64,000 nt of DNA from Paenalcaligenes sp050487225 (GCF_050487225.1 NZ_JBKQGY010000001.1:434001-498000), one strand, 5' to 3'; numbered from the stretch's first letter, positions 25,180-34,754 are shown. A program made the numbers and translations. Notes: generated by a model from the sequence alone, not told the origin.

Positions 25180-27141
25180 ATGTTCACTTTTTTCCGAACG
25201 CATCAACGTTTGATGCAGGTGGTTTTGCTGATCCTGGTTCTGCCTTCTTTTGTGCTGATCGGGGTGAGTGGTTACAGCAGCTATACCTCTAATGACACCG
25301 AACTGGTGAGAATTGGGGATACAGCGCTTACTGCTGAAGAGTTTGATCAAGCACGTCGTGTGCAGCTACAAAACATGCAGCAAGAGCAAGGCAGTGCTTT
25401 TGACTTGGCTGCAGTGGACTCTCCTGAAGCGCGTCGTAAGCTGTTGGACGCAATGGTGAACCGTAATGTCTTGGTTGAAGTCGCCACCAAAGAAGGTCTG
25501 AGCGTATCGGATGGCGTGCTGCGTCAAGCTATTGCCGCTATTCCTGATTTTCAAGTTGACGGTGTGTTCTCGCCTGAGCGTTACAACTCCTTGTTAAGCA
25601 CATCGGGTATCCCTATTCGTGCGTTTGAGGAGTCTCAGCGTGCAGACCTAACCTTAGGTCGCGTATTGGGCCCTGTTGCGCAAACGGCTGAACTGCCAGC
25701 CTCAGTTGCAAATTTGGTAGATAAAGCGCTGACTACCACACGTAAAGTTGAGCTGCTAAATTTTGAAGTTGCTGACTACCTGAAACCTGAGTCTATTACG
25801 GATGCTGAAGTACAAGCTTGGTACGAGAAAAACCAAGATGCATTGCGTTTGCCTCAGTATGTAGATGTGTCGTACTTGGTTCTGGATGAAGACGCCGCGC
25901 GTAAAAGCGTGCCAGCACCTTCTGCAGACGACTTGCAGAACTACTACAACCAGAACAAATCTCGTTTTGGTCGTGCTGAGCGCATTAACCTAAGCCACAT
26001 TTTGGTTGCCGTGAAATCGGATGCCTCAGAAGAAGAGCGTGCTGCGGCACGTGAACGTGCCGACAAAATCGCTGCAGAAGCGAAACAAGACGGTGCAGAC
26101 TTCTCTGCCTTGGCACAAGAGAACTCTGACGATAAAGGTACAGCACGTAATGGCGGTAACTTGAGCTGGATCAGCCGTGGTGCGTTGCCTGATATGGAAA
26201 CAGCAATTTTTGCTCTGCGTACGGGCGATGTATCGCCTGCGGTACAAAGTGTAGACGGCTACCATATCTTTAAAGCTAATGCTTACGAAGAAGAGTCTGT
26301 ACAGCCGTTTGAAGAATTAGCTACGCAGCTTGAGCAAGAAATTCGTCAACAACTGGCAGCACAACGTTTTGCTGACATGGCTACACAGCTGACTAGTTTG
26401 GTGTACGAAAGCCCTGAGTCCTTGCAAGCAACCGCTGATGCACTGGGTTTGACTATTCGTCAGGCTAAAGGTGTATCCCGTGAAGGTTTGTTGGATGCGG
26501 CGTTCATTGGTGAAGGCTCTGCACAGAGCTCAACTGATGCCGAGTTGTTGAATGACCCACGTGTACGTCGTGCTTTGTTTAGCTCGCAGTCTTTGGCACA
26601 GCGCCAAAATGCGGGTGTGATTGAAGTAGCCGCTGACAACATCGTGGCAGTTCGTGCTGAAGAAATACACGAATCTTCTGTACCTGCAGTAGATCAGGTA
26701 AAAGACGCTATTGTTGAGCGTCTGGCACTGGAGCAAGCCCGTCAACACGCAAAAGAAGCTGGCGAAAAAGCATTGGCTAGCTTCAAAGCAGGTCAAGAAG
26801 TGGCTGATGCTAAATTCGGTTGGGAGCGCTCAATTAATCGCTTAAATAACGCAGGTCTGCCTGAAGTGGTAGTAAATGCAGCAATGTCTGCGGATATCGC
26901 GACATTGCCTGGTTATGCTGGCGTTAATACAGATACTGGTTACAGCGTAATTAAAGTAACAGGCGAAAGCGCTGCTGAGTTAGACCCTGCACTGAAAGAC
27001 TTCATGCAGCAGCAAATGCGTGCGTTACTGGCAAATGCTGAAGAGCAAGCGGCAATGACGGCTCTGCGCACTGAGTTGAAAGTGACGGAACAGCCTGCCG
27101 TGCAAGAGGCTTTACAAAGCAGTGACGAAGAAGAGCAGTAA
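25180..27141 (+). CDS. ppiD: PpiD-type periplasmic folding factor (parvulin domain)
   Basis: 653 aa inner-membrane-anchored chaperone. One N-terminal transmembrane segment (residues 13-30, MQVVLLILVLPSFVLIGV), then a SurA-N-like chaperone region (IGDTALTAEEFDQARR...), a parvulin peptidyl-prolyl isomerase domain about 270-365 (NLSHILVAVKS, NGGNLSWISRG, GYHIFKA), and a second C-terminal chaperone part. PpiD assists proteins leaving the Sec translocon. The length is close to E. coli PpiD (623 aa). A rho-independent terminator follows at 27162, so it is a single-gene unit. Confidence 0.9.
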   Translation: MFTFFRTHQRLMQVVLLILVLPSFVLIGVSGYSSYTSNDTELVRIGDTALTAEEFDQARRVQLQNMQQEQGSAFDLAAVDSPEARRKLLDAMVNRNVLVEVATKEGLSVSDGVLRQAIAAIPDFQVDGVFSPERYNSLLSTSGIPIRAFEESQRADLTLGRVLGPVAQTAELPASVANLVDKALTTTRKVELLNFEVADYLKPESITDAEVQAWYEKNQDALRLPQYVDVSYLVLDEDAARKSVPAPSADDLQNYYNQNKSRFGRAERINLSHILVAVKSDASEEERAAARERADKIAAEAKQDGADFSALAQENSDDKGTARNGGNLSWISRGALPDMETAIFALRTGDVSPAVQSVDGYHIFKANAYEEESVQPFEELATQLEQEIRQQLAAQRFADMATQLTSLVYESPESLQATADALGLTIRQAKGVSREGLLDAAFIGEGSAQSSTDAELLNDPRVRRALFSSQSLAQRQNAGVIEVAADNIVAVRAEEIHESSVPAVDQVKDAIVERLALEQARQHAKEAGEKALASFKAGQEVADAKFGWERSINRLNNAGLPEVVVNAAMSADIATLPGYAGVNTDTGYSVIKVTGESAAELDPALKDFMQQQMRALLANAEEQAAMTALRTELKVTEQPAVQEALQSSDEEEQ

Positions 27142-27161
27142 TTTTCATCTATGATGTAAAT

Positions 27162-27193
27162 AGCCCCATCTGAGCAGTTAGGTGGGGCTTTTT
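27162..27193 (+). terminator. Rho-independent terminator after ppiD
   Basis: AGCCCCATCT (27162-27171) pairs with AGGTGGGGCT (27180-27189) including one G-T pair, loop of 8, followed by TTTTAA. Confidence 0.85.
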
Positions 27194-27206
27194 AATGTGT
27201 GACGCA

Positions 27207-28043
27207 ATGATAAAAAAATACTTGAAATTGATGGTGTGTGGCTGCGCGTTCTGGGCTGGTGTAGCGATGGCACAAGAGGCTGGTTATATACAGCGCCAGT
27301 TGCACAATGCAGTGCCAGGAGGGGTGGCAGTATTGGGGTTGGGCAACCAAGAGGAAGCGCCTAAAGCGAGCTTTGAGGGCAAGCCTGTATTGGTGGTACG
27401 CGACAGTAATGAGCAGTGGATTGCTATCGTGGGCCTAGATTTAAAAACCTCACAGGGCCAGCACGAGGTGGTGACGGATCAGGGGCAGAGCCTGGGCTTC
27501 AATGTGGGCCATAAGCAGTACCGTGAGCAGCATATCAAGCTAAAAAACAATGCACATGTGAACCCTAGCGCTGAACAATTGGCACGCTATGAACGCGAAT
27601 ACAACGAACAGATAGATGCCTATCAGCAGTTTACGGATCGTTACCCTAGCAACGTGATCTTTGATTTGCCAGTGCAAGGTCGTTTTAGCAGCCCTTTTGG
27701 CTTGCGTAGATTCTTTAACGGTGAAGAGCGTAACCCACATTCTGGTCTGGATATTGCCGCCGCCAGTGGTACGTTAGTACGCGCACCCGCGAATGGCAAA
27801 GTTATTCTGGTAGGGGACTACTTCTTTAATGGCAAAACTGTATTTTTAGATCATGGGCAAGGTTTGATTACGATGTACTGTCATTTGTCTGAGATCCTGG
27901 TGGAGCCTGGCGATGAAGTGGCTCGTGGTGCGTCTTTTGCAAAAGTAGGGGCAACCGGGCGTGCGACTGGCCCGCATTTGCATTGGAATGTGAGCGTAAA
28001 CAATGCGCGTGTAGACCCGCAGATCTTTATCGCTAAGCCATGA
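27207..28043 (+). CDS. Secreted M23-family peptidoglycan endopeptidase
   Basis: 278 aa. Signal peptide about 1-22 (MIKKYLKLMVCGCAFWAGVAMA). The C-terminal M23 domain keeps all metal ligands: HSGLD, TMYCHLSE and GPHLHWN, so this is an active Zn endopeptidase, unlike the NlpD homologue at 231. The ATG at 27207 gives the better signal peptide; an ATG at 27195 is in frame but sits against the terminator. The stop overlaps the start of azlC (ATGA), so the three genes form a unit with a promoter that must lie inside or just after the terminator region. Confidence 0.87.
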   Translation: MIKKYLKLMVCGCAFWAGVAMAQEAGYIQRQLHNAVPGGVAVLGLGNQEEAPKASFEGKPVLVVRDSNEQWIAIVGLDLKTSQGQHEVVTDQGQSLGFNVGHKQYREQHIKLKNNAHVNPSAEQLARYEREYNEQIDAYQQFTDRYPSNVIFDLPVQGRFSSPFGLRRFFNGEERNPHSGLDIAAASGTLVRAPANGKVILVGDYFFNGKTVFLDHGQGLITMYCHLSEILVEPGDEVARGASFAKVGATGRATGPHLHWNVSVNNARVDPQIFIAKP

Positions 28044-28735
28044 GTAAAGCGTTATGTAGAGGCTTGAAAGATAGCTTATCTATAGCGGTTGGGTATGTGC
28101 CTGTTGCTATTTCGTTTGGTTTGGCGGCAGTGGCGGCTGATGTGCCGGCATGGGCTGCCATCATGTTCTCGGTACTGGTGTATGCCGGTGCGAGCCAGTT
28201 CGTCTTAGTCAGCCTGATTTCACAGCAGGCATGGTTTCTGACTGTGGTGGCGGTGGTGTGGTTGATGAACTTACGGCACTTGTTTTATGGGCCTGCGTTA
28301 CTGAATGCGGCGCAACCCTGTCAGCCTAAGCGTCCTACCCTGTTTTGGGGTGCAGGTTTGACAGACGAAGTCTTTGCCACAGCAGTAGGGCGTTTGGCTA
28401 AACAGCCGGATAGTGATAAAGAAGATTGGTACTTGGGCTTACAGCTTGGGGCCTATTTGTCGTGGGTGGGCGGAACAGCCATTGGCGCATTATTTGGAGC
28501 GGATTGGCTAGGGCGTTGGGAGGTGCTAGATAAAAGTCTAGGCTTTGTATTACCGGCCCTGTTTTTCACGCTATTGCTGGAGATTGCAGAAGCCGTGCCG
28601 CGTCCGGTGTTATTGGCAGCGGCGCTTGGAGCTGGGCTAAGTCTACTCGTGGTACCTGTTTACGTGGCTATTATTGTGGGTATGTTTACAGGGTGTTTGG
28701 CAGTTTTGGTAGGGGCTAAGCATGAGCACAACTGA
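28040..28735 (+). CDS. azlC: AzlC-family branched-chain amino acid exporter, large subunit
   Basis: 231 aa with about five to six hydrophobic segments. GLKDSLSIAVGYVPVAISFGLAA, FSVLVYAGASQFVLVSLI and WLMNLRHLFYGPALL are AzlC family landmarks. With AzlD it forms an LIV-E type exporter for valine or related compounds (family knowledge). It overlaps the M23 gene by 4 bp and azlD by 14 bp. No AsnC/Lrp-type regulator is adjacent. Confidence 0.9.
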   Translation: MSKALCRGLKDSLSIAVGYVPVAISFGLAAVAADVPAWAAIMFSVLVYAGASQFVLVSLISQQAWFLTVVAVVWLMNLRHLFYGPALLNAAQPCQPKRPTLFWGAGLTDEVFATAVGRLAKQPDSDKEDWYLGLQLGAYLSWVGGTAIGALFGADWLGRWEVLDKSLGFVLPALFFTLLLEIAEAVPRPVLLAAALGAGLSLLVVPVYVAIIVGMFTGCLAVLVGAKHEHN

Positions 28736-29063
28736 TTTTATTCTGGTGGCAGTGCTGGGCGGGTTGGGGACGTTATTAATACGCTATGTGCCGCTGCGTT
28801 TGCATGGTCAGCGCCGTTCGGGGCAAGGACGTAGGGTATTGCATCAAATGCTTGCTGCTATTGGCCCAGCGGCTATTGTGTCGTTATTGACGGTGTCGCT
28901 TATTGCCGAGGTATCCCCCGACTCGCCTATACGCAGTTTATTGCCTGGTTTATCTGGGTTGTTGGGTGTGTGGTTGGGGCGCAAACTGTTCAAGAACAAC
29001 ATTGCAGCAGGCACTATTATGGGCGTGCTTGCCTATGCGGCTTGCACAGCGGTAATAGGGTAG
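28722..29063 (+). CDS. azlD: AzlD-family exporter, small subunit
   Basis: 113 aa with four hydrophobic segments. LVAVLGGLGTLLIRYVPLRLHG and MLAAIGPAAIVSLLTVSLI match AzlD. The start lies within the end of azlC, so the pair is translationally coupled. Partner of AzlC in amino acid export. A symmetric hairpin follows at 29071. Confidence 0.88.
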   Translation: MSTTDFILVAVLGGLGTLLIRYVPLRLHGQRRSGQGRRVLHQMLAAIGPAAIVSLLTVSLIAEVSPDSPIRSLLPGLSGLLGVWLGRKLFKNNIAAGTIMGVLAYAACTAVIG

Positions 29064-29070
29064 AAATGAA

Positions 29071-29097
29071 AACCGCCTTGTAGGACACAAGGCGGTT
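29071..29097. terminator. Bidirectional terminator between azlD and spoT
   Basis: Perfect 11-bp stem AACCGCCTTGT / ACAAGGCGGTT with a 5-base loop. On the minus strand it is followed by TTTTC, so it best serves spoT, and it also faces azlD. Confidence 0.75.
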
Positions 29098-29106
29098 AGA
29101 TGTACA

Positions 29107-31380
29107 TTACGAGTTTGTGCCTTTCACGCGTACGATTTTCTGTACTTGAGGGATTTGGCGTATGGCTCGAATCACTCTAGCTAAGTGAGTACGGCTATCT
29201 ACCTGAACGGTTAGGTGCAGCAAGTTGGTCGCTGCGCCTTCGTCAGGCATGGTTAAGTGCAGGATGTTGGAGTCAGCATCATTAATGGTGGCAGCCAGTC
29301 GGCCTAGTACGCCACGTTCATTCAGTACTGTCACATCTAGCTTGGTGTTCAGGTGACGTGCCGTATTGCTATCCCATACAACTGGAATCCAGCGCTCTGG
29401 CTCTTTGACTTGCTGTCGTTGTGCAACTTGGCACTCAGTCATGTGCACGACTAGGCCGTGACCCATACGAATACCACCAATAATGGCATCGCCTGGCAGT
29501 GGGCCACAACAAGGCGCTAATTGAACCGCTTGGCCTTCGTTGCCATGAATCACAATAGGAGCTGCACCGCTAGAGGTGTAGTCATCCACTTGTGCAGCTG
29601 TCGTCGCTAGGATGGCGTGTTCAGGGGCAAAGCGGCGCGCAACCACCGCAGCCAAACGTTTGCCTAAACCAATATCTGCCAAAATTTCTTCACGCGATGC
29701 GGCGCCAGAGCTTTTAGCTAGTTTTTCCCATTCAGGGTGATCGTCATTAGGGTAAGGGACGTGAATGCTTTCAAACGCTTGTTTCAGCAGACGCTTACCA
29801 AAGGCAACAGACTCTTCGTATTTGACCGTACGCAAGTAATGGCGAATCTCGGAGCGAGCACGTCCTGTGCGCACGTAGTTTAGCCATTGTATGCTTGGTC
29901 TCGCAGCAGGGGAGGTGACGATTTCAACTGAATCACCACTTTTCATCTCGGTGCGTAGTGCAACGAACTCGCCATTGATTTTGGCGGCCACCGCTTGATT
30001 ACCGATGTCGGTATGGATGCTGTAGGCAAAATCAATAGGTGTAGCACCACGAGGCAGCGAAATGATTTTGCCGCGAGGGGTGTATACATAGACCGCGTCA
30101 GGGAACAGATCCACTTTGACGTGATCCAGAAACTCACTGGAGTCACCGGTTTGGCTTTGAATGTCTAACAGGGACTGCAGCCAGTGGTGTGTACGTTTTT
30201 GTAGGTCGTTAAGCGTGACATTATCGTCTTTATACAGCCAATGTGAAGCGACGCCTTCTTCCGCCACATGATCCATCTCGTGTGTGCGGAATTGAAACTC
30301 TATAGGTGTACCGTAGGGGCCAATCAACGTGGTGTGTAAAGACTGGTAGCCATTGATTTTAGGAATGGCAATGTAGTCTTTGAACTTACCCGGAATAGGG
30401 CGGTACATTTGGTGCAGTGTGCCCAAGGCCAAATAACACTCGGGCAAGGTGTTCACAACGATACGAAAGCCGTAGATGTCTAGCACATCAGAAAAGGATT
30501 TTTTCTGCTCCTGCATCTTACAGAAAATGCTGTACAGCGACTTTTCTCTACCACTTACCTCAGCCTCAATACCTGCAGCAGGCAGGGCGACCGTGACAGC
30601 TTCGGTGATTTTTCCTAGCACTTCACGTCGGTTGCCACGCGCAGCCAGCAATGCTTTATGCAGTACTTGGTAGCGGTTGGGGTGTATAGCTTTGAAGCAG
30701 CGGTCTTGCAGCTCGCGAAACAACGCATTTAAGCCCAAGCGATGAGCAATGGGCGCGTAGATCTCTAGGGTTTCTTGAGCAACACGACGACGTTTTTCTG
30801 GGCTAACAGCATCCAGAGTGCGCATGTTGTGCAGACGGTCGGCCAGCTTAATCAGAATAACCCGCACGTCTTTGGACATGGCTAAAAGCATCTTTCGGAA
30901 GCTTTCGGCTTGCTGCTGGCTTTTGGTCTGGAACTGCAAACGCTCTAGCTTGGAAACCCCATCCACAATTTCAGCCACATCTGTGCCGAATTTTTCCGCC
31001 AATTCTTGCTTGGAAACGTCTTGGTCTTCAATGACGTCATGCAGCAAAGCAGCCATTAACGAATCGGCATCTAGCTTCCAGCCAGCACAGATTTCAGTAA
31101 CCGCTATGGGGTGAGTGATGTAAGGTTCGCCGCTAGTGCGAAATTGCCCCAAATGAGCGTTATCGGCCAGTTTATAGGCTTCACGTACGCGTTCTACGTC
31201 TTTGGGGTCAAGATAAGTGCTGATGATCTTGTTCAGCGGTGCGAGCGAAGCTATGGGTGCTTTAGCAGGTTTTAGCGTAGGAATCGTAACTACATCTTTA
31301 TTCCTGCGCCCAAGACGGGAGCCTTTTTTTAGCACGGCCAACAGGCCGGATGAAGCGCCACGCAAACCTGTAAATGCCAT
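29107..31380 (-). CDS. spoT: Bifunctional (p)ppGpp synthetase/hydrolase SpoT
   Basis: 757 aa Rel/SpoT protein. HD hydrolase domain about 60-210 (HPIAVTEICAGWKLDADSLMAALLHDVIED, ADRLHNMRTLDA), synthetase domain about 260-400 (GREKSLYSIFCKM, YGFRIVVNT, YQSLHTTLIGP, PIEFQFRTHEMD), then TGS (VYVYTPRGKIISLPRGATPIDFAYSIHT), zinc-finger-like region (LAPCCGPLPGD) and C-terminal ACT domain. HDVIED is intact, so hydrolase activity is expected. About 40 basic residues precede the HD domain. GAGGAAG lies before the ATG. It follows rpoZ and gmk in the conserved order. Confidence 0.95.
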   Translation of the reverse strand: MAFTGLRGASSGLLAVLKKGSRLGRRNKDVVTIPTLKPAKAPIASLAPLNKIISTYLDPKDVERVREAYKLADNAHLGQFRTSGEPYITHPIAVTEICAGWKLDADSLMAALLHDVIEDQDVSKQELAEKFGTDVAEIVDGVSKLERLQFQTKSQQQAESFRKMLLAMSKDVRVILIKLADRLHNMRTLDAVSPEKRRRVAQETLEIYAPIAHRLGLNALFRELQDRCFKAIHPNRYQVLHKALLAARGNRREVLGKITEAVTVALPAAGIEAEVSGREKSLYSIFCKMQEQKKSFSDVLDIYGFRIVVNTLPECYLALGTLHQMYRPIPGKFKDYIAIPKINGYQSLHTTLIGPYGTPIEFQFRTHEMDHVAEEGVASHWLYKDDNVTLNDLQKRTHHWLQSLLDIQSQTGDSSEFLDHVKVDLFPDAVYVYTPRGKIISLPRGATPIDFAYSIHTDIGNQAVAAKINGEFVALRTEMKSGDSVEIVTSPAARPSIQWLNYVRTGRARSEIRHYLRTVKYEESVAFGKRLLKQAFESIHVPYPNDDHPEWEKLAKSSGAASREEILADIGLGKRLAAVVARRFAPEHAILATTAAQVDDYTSSGAAPIVIHGNEGQAVQLAPCCGPLPGDAIIGGIRMGHGLVVHMTECQVAQRQQVKEPERWIPVVWDSNTARHLNTKLDVTVLNERGVLGRLAATINDADSNILHLTMPDEGAATNLLHLTVQVDSRTHLARVIRAIRQIPQVQKIVRVKGTNS

Positions 31381-31407
31381 AAGACTTCCTCGCTAGATCA
31401 TTGCTTA

Positions 31408-31611
31408 TCAGGTGGGTACTTTACGCAACATTTCAAGACCAGTTGTGCCTGCAGCAACTTCACGCAGTGCAGTAACAGTAGGCTTGTTGCGGCTGTCTAC
31501 GCGTGCTTCGTGGCCTTGAGCCAGTTCGCGGGCGCGGTAAGCAGCAGCCAGAGTCAGGTTAAAACGATTGGGGATTTTATCCAGACAATCTTCAACAGTA
31601 ATACGTGCCAT
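31408..31611 (-). CDS. rpoZ: DNA-directed RNA polymerase omega subunit
   Basis: 67 aa. MARITVEDCLDKIPNRFNLTLAAAYRARELAQG is the canonical RpoZ N-terminus. Omega assists RNA polymerase assembly and forms part of a ppGpp site. It lies between gmk and spoT, an order shared widely by Proteobacteria and fitting for ppGpp control. Confidence 0.96.
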   Translation of the reverse strand: MARITVEDCLDKIPNRFNLTLAAAYRARELAQGHEARVDSRNKPTVTALREVAAGTTGLEMLRKVPT

Positions 31612-31635
31612 AAATAGAACCTGTATGACTAAATT

Positions 31636-32277
31636 TTAGGAATTGAATTCGGTGCGGATGCCCAGTTGACTAAACAACTCGGCGTGCCTATGCGCTTGTT
31701 TTGGTAGGTTTAAGCGGCTGGCTTTGACTACAGCGGCAAGCTCATCAAGCGCAAAGTTAAATTCTTGATTAATAATAACATATTGAAACTCGGAAATATG
31801 CGACATTTCGCTGCCAGCGGCCAGCAGTCGGCGAGCAATCACCTGTGCAGAGTCTTGGCCGCGTTGGTTTAGGCGACTTTCCAAGGCTTCAATAGAAGGG
31901 GGAAGGATAAAGATGCCAATGGCTTCAGGAAAGAAGCGACGCACTTGGCGGGCCCCTTGCCAATCAATCTCCAGCAGTACATCACGACCCGCTTCCAGCG
32001 CTTCGTGTATGGGTTGCACTGGTGTGCCATAGAAATTGCCATGCACTTCAGCCCATTCCAGCAACTGATCGTCTGCACGCAACGTCTGGAAATCCTCAAC
32101 AGATACAAACTTGTAGTGCTCACCATCTTGCTCACCCGGACGCGGAGCGCGTGTAGTGCAGGAGATGGAAAGTTGGATATCGGGTTCTTGTTTCAGCAAA
32201 GCGTTGATCAGGCTGGATTTGCCTGCACCGCTAGGCGCGGCGACAATGAAGATATTGCCGGGATGTTGTGTGCTCAT
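31636..32277 (-). CDS. gmk: Guanylate kinase
   Basis: 213 aa. P-loop APSGAGKSSLINALL near residue 14, then SISCTTRAPRPGEQDGEHYKFVS (GMP site) and VLLEIDWQGARQVRRFFPEAIGIFILPPS. Phosphorylates GMP to GDP in guanine nucleotide synthesis. First gene of gmk-rpoZ-spoT, 24 bp from rpoZ. The yicC gene, often upstream of gmk, is not here; xthA is. Confidence 0.96.
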   Translation of the reverse strand: MSTQHPGNIFIVAAPSGAGKSSLINALLKQEPDIQLSISCTTRAPRPGEQDGEHYKFVSVEDFQTLRADDQLLEWAEVHGNFYGTPVQPIHEALEAGRDVLLEIDWQGARQVRRFFPEAIGIFILPPSIEALESRLNQRGQDSAQVIARRLLAAGSEMSHISEFQYVIINQEFNFALDELAAVVKASRLNLPKQAHRHAELFSQLGIRTEFNS

Positions 32278-32353
32278 GATGATCTAATAGCTAATCAGCG
32301 GGTTGAAAGCATAACAAAAAAGCGATGTAACGAGGCAAAATATTGCAGGTTAC

Positions 32354-33145
32354 TTAGGCAAGTTTGCTGAAATCCAGTTCCACAATCACTGGAGTGTGGT
32401 CTGAAGGCTGCTCATTACCACGAGGTTGTCTATCTATAGTGCAGGCGACAGTAGCGGGTTTTAACGCATCAGAAACCAAAACATGATCAATACGCAAACC
32501 TGCATTGCGTCGGTAGGCCATACGTCGGTAATCCCACCAGCTAAAGCTTTTTTCCTCTTGTGGGAACAGGCGGAATGAGTCGTGTAAGCCCAAACCTAGC
32601 AGCGTTTGAAACGCCGCACGCTCAGGTTCGGATACGTGCACTTCGCCTTCCCAGCGAGCAGGGGCGTGTACATCTTCATCAGCGGGAGCAATGTTGTAAT
32701 CGCCTACCACGACAAGATTGGGGTAGCGCTCTAGTTCTGCTTTCAGCCATGTGGTTAGGCCTTGAAACCATTCCAGCTTATACGCAAATTTATCGCTGCC
32801 AACCGCTTGGCCATTAGGGCAGTACAGGTTAATCACACGTACAGGGCCTGCCGCTGTGTCGAAGGTTGCCGCAATTGCGCGTTGTTGTGGGTCTTCGTAC
32901 GTAGGCAAGTTACGTTGTATATCTTGGCCTTCCAGCTTAGTAATGAGCGCCACACCGTTATAGGTGGGTTGTCCAGCCCATTGCGCATCCCAGCCTGCCT
33001 CACGCAGTTCTTCAATAGGGAATTTATCCTGGGCCAGTTTGAGCTCTTGCAGGCACAGCACATCAATGGGGTTTTGCTCTAGCCAGTCCAATACTTGCGG
33101 CAAACGTACGCGTAGAGAGTTTACATTCCACGTGGCAATTTTCAT
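32354..33145 (-). CDS. xthA: Exodeoxyribonuclease III
   Basis: 263 aa. Starts MKIATWNVNSLRVRLPQVLDWL. Active-site elements: LCLQELKLAQDKFP (Glu), VVGDYNIAPADEDVH (Asp-Tyr-Asn) and PSDHTPVIVEL (Asp-His). It is an AP endonuclease and 3'-5' exonuclease in base excision repair. The length is typical. It lies 76 bp before gmk on the same strand and may be co-transcribed, though no terminator is seen in between. Confidence 0.94.
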   Translation of the reverse strand: MKIATWNVNSLRVRLPQVLDWLEQNPIDVLCLQELKLAQDKFPIEELREAGWDAQWAGQPTYNGVALITKLEGQDIQRNLPTYEDPQQRAIAATFDTAAGPVRVINLYCPNGQAVGSDKFAYKLEWFQGLTTWLKAELERYPNLVVVGDYNIAPADEDVHAPARWEGEVHVSEPERAAFQTLLGLGLHDSFRLFPQEEKSFSWWDYRRMAYRRNAGLRIDHVLVSDALKPATVACTIDRQPRGNEQPSDHTPVIVELDFSKLA

Positions 33146-33297
33146 TGTAAAAGCATTCCCTTTGATTTATCTGAGTGTAGAGAATAGCGCAGGGTATAAG
33201 GTATTGCAGCTATCCCAAACATATATCTAGCCTAGTAGTTTACCGTGCCAGCAGGTAAGCCCCAAATCTCGGTGTGCAGGGAAGCGTAGTGCGTATG

Positions 33298-33330
33298 AAA
33301 AAGCCCTGACTGAATGGAGGCAGCCAGGGC
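33298..33330 (-). terminator. Rho-independent terminator after the HAD phosphatase gene
   Basis: On the minus strand GCCCTGGCT (33330-33322) pairs with AGTCAGGGC (33311-33303), followed directly by TTTTT. It separates the HAD gene from xthA. Confidence 0.8.
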
Positions 33331-33380
33331 GTTGAGCACACGTGTTGTCGCTGATGGTAGAGGGTAGCGACAAGCTTTAC

Positions 33381-34418
33381 TTATTGTTCAAATTTAAAAA
33401 TGGTTTTCCAGTCATTTTTCATGCTGATAATTGACCAGTTTTTTGTGGTGGCTTCGTCGTACAGGCTTTGAGAGAACGTACCTACGTTGCTGGCGGGTAA
33501 GCCTTGGGCTGGCCCATACGCGTATTCGCGTTGTGCGTCATCATGAAAGACCAACATGCCTAGACGCGCACCGTCCCCGCTTGTGGTGTACTCCAGCATT
33601 TCTCTGTCTCCGGTAGAGTTACCCGCAGAGAAATGTGGGCGTTTGCCAATAAATAAGCCTATGCCTTCTGCTTTGCCACCGAAGTCATCATTAAAAAATA
33701 ACGAGGGCTGCAAAGCCAGGAAGGCTTTACCGTCTTTGTCATATTTGAATTGGGTGCTAAAGGATGTGCCGGCAATTTGTTCTGGCGGAATACCGTAAAC
33801 ACGATCGCTGTACGTACGCACAAAATCTTGTCCGCCGCCTGTGACTATATATGTTTTGTAGCCGTTTTCACGCAAGTACTCCATAAGCTCAAGCATGGGC
33901 TGGTAAATAAGGTCTGTATAAGGACGGTTCCAGCGAGGGTCGCGTGCGGTTTCTAACCATTTCACTACGTCTGCACTGTAGTCTTCAACGCTCATTCCAT
34001 CTTGAGCCATGATGGCTATACGGAAGATATCGGCATTAGAAAGTTCGCTGATTTTTTTCATGTCGCCAGACAAAATGGTTTTGAAAGGTTCATGTTCAGC
34101 TAAAGAGGGGTTGTGTTGAACAATGCCATTTGTCTTACTCAAAATGTATAGATATTGAGTATAGAGAGGGTGTTCTACCCACAGTGTTCCATCTTGATCA
34201 AAGGTGGCAATTCTATCTTGTGGTTGCACAAAATTTTTGGAACCTTCTGTAGTGGTTTCTTGTACGAAATCAAAAATGGTGCTTTTGGTTCTCCCTTCGT
34301 TCCAGGAAGGAAGCGGGTCAACGTTTGCGGAGTTGGCTAAAGCGGGCTCGGCATTTACCACAGATAGCATAGTTAACAGCATAGCTGCAGTAGCGCAGCG
34401 CGTTATACCTTTAATCAT
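33381..34418 (-). CDS. Secreted HAD-superfamily phosphatase
   Basis: 345 aa. Signal peptide about 1-28 (MIKGITRCATAAMLLTMLSV... ending PALA). HAD motif I is FDQDGTLW with nucleophile D74 and D76, motif II is YIVTGGGQD, and the C-terminal motif is GNSTGDREML. A periplasmic phosphohydrolase is expected; the substrate is unknown. The ATG at 34418 follows AAGGGA; the frame extends to 34439 without a better site. Codon use and the flanking spacer look more AT-rich than the neighbours, so recent acquisition is possible. Single-gene unit with its own terminator. Confidence 0.8.
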   Translation of the reverse strand: MIKGITRCATAAMLLTMLSVVNAEPALANSANVDPLPSWNEGRTKSTIFDFVQETTTEGSKNFVQPQDRIATFDQDGTLWVEHPLYTQYLYILSKTNGIVQHNPSLAEHEPFKTILSGDMKKISELSNADIFRIAIMAQDGMSVEDYSADVVKWLETARDPRWNRPYTDLIYQPMLELMEYLRENGYKTYIVTGGGQDFVRTYSDRVYGIPPEQIAGTSFSTQFKYDKDGKAFLALQPSLFFNDDFGGKAEGIGLFIGKRPHFSAGNSTGDREMLEYTTSGDGARLGMLVFHDDAQREYAYGPAQGLPASNVGTFSQSLYDEATTKNWSIISMKNDWKTIFKFEQ

Positions 34419-34754
34419 GTTGATTCCCTTTAAAAACAAAATGAAGTCGTATTTAATCGTTGTGACGCTATATTTGTTAAGTATGCCTGTAAAAGTTAAA
34501 AACCACTTTGCAGAATTGTTAATTTAATAATAATGAATACAGCTGATTAAGAAAGACTATTTTGTTTTTGGTTATTAGGTTAATGAAAAATGAGTTTTTG
34601 ATTGGTGAGTTTGGGTTTTCTTAGTGCAGGGGGGGCTGTGCTCTTCTGTAGTGGATGGGGGGAGTGTATGTGGAGAATGTTTCAGCTTGAGAACAAAATG
34701 CTGATATCGTTATGTGTGAAACCGCACCACTCATTAGAATGAAGTTACATCATC
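34419..34754. other. AT-rich intergenic region between HAD and DUF1963 genes
   Basis: 336 bp between divergent genes. The left part is AT-rich with runs such as TTTAATAATAATGAATAC; the right part has purine runs including GGGGGGG near 34630. It should contain promoters for both genes, but none was convincing. A 28-codon frame at 34441 has no ribosome binding site. Confidence 0.5.
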
